From: Anaerobacillus sp.
GTDB lineage: Bacteria > Bacillota > Bacilli > Bacillales > Anaerobacillaceae
Assembly: GCA_007118195.1 (NCBI GenBank)
Contig: SKSA01000329.1
Span: forward strand, 1-7,750
Reading direction: 5' to 3'
DNA: 7,750 nt
Part shown: positions 5,372-7,750 of the stretch, one piece after another
How the letters are laid out: every line of letters begins with the position of its first letter
How positions within the stretch are numbered: the stretch's first letter is position 1
Notes under the pieces: generated by a model
The model's input: only the letters and a program-made list of their open reading frames with translations
The model's database searches: none
What the model was told of the DNA's origin: nothing
Made by a program: the position numbers and the translations under genes

Positions 5372-6781
5372 CTAAGAAGATTGCTCTTCTGCATATTCAG
5401 GCTTCTCTTTTGGTAAGAAAACTGCCACTAAAAGAACACATACCGTTGCTATAACCGCTAAAATAATGAACACTGAATGAAGTCCTGCCGCAAGAAGCTC
5501 AGGTGCTACGTTTGTTCCGTTATTGGTATGACCCCCGATATGGTGATTAAGAACTGCACCAAGAACAGCAATTCCAAGCGTCTGACCTAATGTACGAAGA
5601 AATGCATTCGACGACGAAGCAGCTCCACGATTGTTCCAATCAACAGATGATTGAACGATGACTGTAAATACGGTGAACGACAAACCAAATCCTAATCCGA
5701 TAAAAAACATGATAATAACGAGCATTACATTCGAAGTCGAACTTGTAATGAACGAGAGCGCAATTGTACCAAAAGCAATTAATATGACACCGACGAGGGA
5801 GATCGGTTTCGTTCCTACTCGAACGATCAATCGACCACTAATAAATGCTCCTAACGGCCATCCGAGCGACATCGGAATTAATGTCAACCCTGAGGCAGTA
5901 GCAGCTAAAAGAAGTACACCTTGCACCCAAAGTGGTAAATACGCCGTTAACCCGATTAAAATGGCCCCGAGTAATAGGCCACTCAAATTCACAATTAATA
6001 AGTGACGATTTTTGAACAAGTGAAAGGGTACCATCGGCTCTTTTACCTTTAATTGGACGATGATAAAAATAAGTAAAAACACGAATGCAATACCAAACAA
6101 CACAATCATCATGCTGTCGTTCCAGGCAATTTCATTTCCACCAGATAACAGAGCGTAAAGTAGTGCTGTTGCTCCAACGATGAACGTAATGGCTCCACCA
6201 TAATCGATCGAGCGTTTCTTTTTTTCGATTTTTTCTTCTAAATATTTACCGATTAAAAACATTGAAACGAGTCCAAATGGGATATTGATATAAAAGATCC
6301 AATTCCACGTAAAGTAATCGACAAAAAAACCACCTACAAGCGGTCCGAAAATACCAGCAATACCCCATATCGATCCAATGATGGCTTGCACCTTTGCTCT
6401 TTGCTCGTATTTAAAAACATCCCCTACAATGGTAAAGGTCATCGGCATTAATGCTCCGGCACCAATCCCTTGCAAGGCGCGAAACAAAATCAGCTGCTCC
6501 ATCGACTGGGAAAGACCACACAAAGCAGACCCGATTAAAAATAAAGTAGCTCCAGTAATAAAAATCTTTTTTCTTCCGAATAAATCGGCAAGTTTTCCAA
6601 AAATCGGTGTCATCACCGCATAGGTTAATAAATAAATAGCAAAAACCCAACTAATTAAATCCAATCCGCCAAGATCCATAGTAATCACTGGCATCGCTGT
6701 ACTAATGACGGTTACTTCGATAGCTGCTAAAAAAGTTGCTATTATGAGTGCTATAGTTATGTTACGTTGATATCGATTCAT
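5372..6781 (-). CDS. MFS multidrug efflux transporter, DHA2 (EmrB/QacA) type
   Basis: This integral membrane protein of 469 residues (477 if begun at 6805) probably exports drugs or other toxic compounds in exchange for protons. It has the family's motifs, numbered here from the upstream start. They are an acidic residue in helix 1 (E30 in AAIEVTVISTAMP), motif A GKLADLFGRKK (70-80), motif B with R109 in LILFRALQGIGAG, and motif C as GIAGIFGPLVGG (148-159). Length and hydrophobicity fit 14 membrane helices. The substrate cannot be predicted. I prefer the ATG at 6781 because AAAGGA stands 5 nt before it and family members often start MNRYQRN. The ATG at 6805 has a weaker site. It lies 49 bp (or 25 bp) after the tetR stop on the same strand with no terminator between, so the two genes form an operon under TetR control. 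Confidence 0.9.
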   Translation of the reverse strand: MNRYQRNITIALIIATFLAAIEVTVISTAMPVITMDLGGLDLISWVFAIYLLTYAVMTPIFGKLADLFGRKKIFITGATLFLIGSALCGLSQSMEQLILFRALQGIGAGALMPMTFTIVGDVFKYEQRAKVQAIIGSIWGIAGIFGPLVGGFFVDYFTWNWIFYINIPFGLVSMFLIGKYLEEKIEKKKRSIDYGGAITFIVGATALLYALLSGGNEIAWNDSMMIVLFGIAFVFLLIFIIVQLKVKEPMVPFHLFKNRHLLIVNLSGLLLGAILIGLTAYLPLWVQGVLLLAATASGLTLIPMSLGWPLGAFISGRLIVRVGTKPISLVGVILIAFGTIALSFITSSTSNVMLVIIMFFIGLGFGLSFTVFTVIVQSSVDWNNRGAASSSNAFLRTLGQTLGIAVLGAVLNHHIGGHTNNGTNVAPELLAAGLHSVFIILAVIATVCVLLVAVFLPKEKPEYAEEQSS

Positions 6782-6830
6782 GATAGTCCTTTCTCGTTCT
6801 TTCATTTTAACTCATCCCTATTTTAAAAAT

Positions 6831-7406
6831 TTAATCTTCTTTCTTATTTAGGCGAGCGGCAGCAATGACGTCGTTTGCAGTACTTTCAAGTATCTCTATC
6901 ATCTTTTCCTCATTAAATTTGTCTGGAAGTAACTCATTTGCAACCATAATCGATAGACCGGTTTGGAAGATTTTCATTTTTAGTAATATCTCTTGAAGCT
7001 CTTCATTTGTGAAACTTTTTAGGTCTGCATCTTGTTTCATAAGCTCGATAATATCACTGATACTACCTTGTTCTAATTTTTTAATAAATTTGTTTTGGTT
7101 CATCACTAAGTCTTTAAAAAGGACACTATAATGTTTCGCAAAACGAATACTCGCGACCCCGATATCACGAAAAGGATTTCCACTATTTTCTTCTTGTAAA
7201 AGTTGTTGACTGACAACAAAAATTTTATTTACTACCTCCTCTGTGAGTTCATCGACATCCTTGAAGTTTACATAGATAGGCGCGATTGAACTTCCTAATT
7301 TTTCGGCGACTTTTCTAATCGTGATATTATCGATCCCTTCAATTCTTGCTATATCAAAAGCTGCGTCAACTATTTGTTGTTTCGAAAACTTCTTTTTCGG
7401 CGGCAT
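6831..7406 (-). CDS. TetR/AcrR-family transcriptional regulator of the adjacent efflux gene
   Basis: This 191-residue protein has the usual TetR layout. An N-terminal DNA-binding domain (about 7-53) contains the helix-turn-helix around ITIRKVAEKLGSSIAPIYVNF (28-48), typical of the family. A helical ligand-binding and dimerisation domain follows. Length is standard. The N-terminus MPPKKKFSK is basic, as in many regulators of this family. The ATG at 7406 is fixed by AAAGGAGAG placed 6-8 nt upstream. The gene is first in a two-gene operon with the MFS exporter, so it very likely represses its own promoter and the pump until an inducing compound binds. The inducer is unknown. Confidence 0.92.
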   Translation of the reverse strand: MPPKKKFSKQQIVDAAFDIARIEGIDNITIRKVAEKLGSSIAPIYVNFKDVDELTEEVVNKIFVVSQQLLQEENSGNPFRDIGVASIRFAKHYSVLFKDLVMNQNKFIKKLEQGSISDIIELMKQDADLKSFTNEELQEILLKMKIFQTGLSIMVANELLPDKFNEEKMIEILESTANDVIAAARLNKKED

Positions 7407-7422
7407 AATTTCTCTCCTTTAC

Positions 7423-7478
7423 GGTGTCTGACACCCCTCGTGGACATTTAAACATTTTGTATTCGTGAGGTGGACACC
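7423..7478. repeat. Palindromic element, copy 3 (GGTGTC type), in the tetR leader
   Basis: A perfect 13-bp palindrome GGTGTCTGACACC (7423-7435) forms the left side. The ends GGTGTC and GACACC (7473-7478) pair, followed by CACC/GGTG (7432-7435 with 7469-7472) and a TCGTG/CGTGA stem with two wobbles. The order of parts (palindromic head, AT-rich core, GTGAGG before the right end) mirrors the copy at 1289-1338. It begins only a few nt upstream of the tetR Shine-Dalgarno sequence. Confidence 0.5.
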
Positions 7479-7494
7479 CTTCCTATTTAAAGAT

Positions 7495-7522
7495 CATGCG
7501 TTATATATCATACGTTATATAT
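7495..7522. repeat. 14-bp tandem direct repeat, possible operator
   Basis: CATGCGTTATATAT (7495-7508) is followed directly by CATACGTTATATAT (7509-7522), 13 of 14 bases identical. It lies just downstream of the predicted tetR transcription start, where a repressor could block RNA polymerase. Each unit lacks a good dyad, which is unlike most TetR operators, so the role is an inference. Confidence 0.45.
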
Positions 7523-7526
7523 ACAG

Positions 7527-7555
7527 ATCGTAATACATTATTTTTATATTGTAAA
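7527..7555 (-). promoter_or_regulatory. Candidate sigma-A promoter of the tetR-MFS operon
   Basis: On the minus strand TTTACA (7550-7555, five of six matches) and TACGAT (7527-7532, four of six) are separated by exactly 17 bp. Transcription would start near 7520, giving a leader of about 115 nt that includes the palindromic element at 7423-7478. Confidence 0.45.
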
Positions 7556-7566
7556 GTGTTCTTTAC
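7551..7566. promoter_or_regulatory. Perfect inverted repeat over the -35 box, candidate TetR operator
   Basis: GTAAAG-TGTT-CTTTAC is a perfect 6-4-6 dyad that overlaps the predicted -35 hexamer of the tetR-MFS promoter. A 16-bp palindrome at this place is what would be expected for an autoregulatory TetR operator. Binding by this regulator is inferred only. Confidence 0.45.
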
Positions 7567-7607
7567 CATAAATTTGTTTTTATTCTTCCCATTTTTACAG
7601 ATTTTTC

Positions 7608-7625
7608 GAACGGGAAAGCCCATTC
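7608..7625 (-). terminator. Weak hairpin after the right-edge gene
   Basis: GAACGGG (7608-7614) and CCCATTC (7619-7625) pair with one position that is a G-U wobble in minus-strand RNA, around a 4-nt loop. It begins 12 nt after the stop of the partial gene. No U-tract follows on that strand, so termination is uncertain. Confidence 0.3.
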
Positions 7626-7637
7626 TCTAATACCAAA

Positions 7638-7750
7638 TTACTTTGACAAAAACTGATTTAAACTCGTCCATTTTTCTTTCGCATCATTATAACCAAGCTC
7701 GTATAAAGCAATTAAATTTTTCTCATTTCGCTCAATCCGTCCTACGGGAA
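7638..7750 (-). CDS. C-terminal fragment of an unidentified protein (partial, runs off the right edge)
   Basis: An open frame enters from the right edge on the minus strand and ends at TAA (7638-7640). It covers 36 complete codons and reads PVGRIERNEKNLIALYELG then YNDAKEKWTSLNQFLSK. The composition is that of a real soluble protein end: charged, helical, with no rare runs. The frame is uninterrupted, and a hairpin and the tetR promoter follow the stop. The ending LYELGYNDA faintly recalls the C-termini of some enzymes with a patatin-like fold, but this is a weak impression and no function should be assigned. The gene lies upstream of tetR on the same strand, so readthrough into the efflux operon is possible. 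Confidence 0.6.
   Translation of the reverse strand, partial: PVGRIERNEKNLIALYELGYNDAKEKWTSLNQFLSK

Noticed and set aside
5236..5454. Small plus-strand open frame of 72 codons after the second BCCT gene
   Set aside because: It runs straight through the bidirectional terminator and into the antisense of the MFS 3' end, and has no ribosome site or protein-like features.
7495..7522. CRISPR-like or minisatellite array
   Set aside because: There are only two 14-bp units in direct contact with no spacers and no cas genes, so a simple tandem duplication or operator is the better reading.

Overview
The window looks like a chromosomal segment of a low-GC Bacillota, most likely a Bacillaceae member. 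The reasons are the AT-rich intergenic DNA, strong Shine-Dalgarno sites of the AAGGAG/AGGAGG type, TTG and GTG starts, and proteins resembling Bacillus families. Two BCCT-type transporters side by side suggest a bacterium that meets osmotic or salt stress. No prophage, CRISPR array, complete insertion sequence, rRNA or tRNA was seen.

Layout from left to right. A class I rRNA methyltransferase of the RlmI/YwbD type (6-1208, minus) is followed by a 50-bp palindromic repeat (1289-1338) that also closes the next gene. That gene is a Na+/glycine-betaine-type BCCT carrier (1350-3002, minus, TTG start) with an unusual charged heptad tail. A 670-bp intergenic region follows (3003-3672). It carries four TACGTA hexamers, a decayed coding remnant and a second 50-bp repeat. 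A second, divergently transcribed BCCT carrier (3673-5223, plus, GTG start) has an altered glycine motif and substrate box. A perfect bidirectional terminator (5280-5314) separates it from the convergent operon on the minus strand. That operon consists of a TetR regulator (6831-7406) and a DHA2-type MFS drug exporter (5372-6781 or 6805). Its promoter region carries a palindrome over the -35 box, a 14-bp tandem repeat and a third palindromic element next to the ribosome binding site. At the right edge is the C-terminal end of another minus-strand gene (7638-7750), with no identifiable function.

Functional reading. The two BCCT genes are divergent paralogues that probably take up different compatible solutes or quaternary amines. 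The tetR-MFS pair is a standard self-regulated efflux cassette. The methyltransferase is an unrelated housekeeping gene. I do not see a clear new multi-gene system. The most interesting items are the dispersed palindromic repeat family, which has no transposase in the window, the heptad tail of the first BCCT carrier, and the repeated TACGTA sites between the two carriers.
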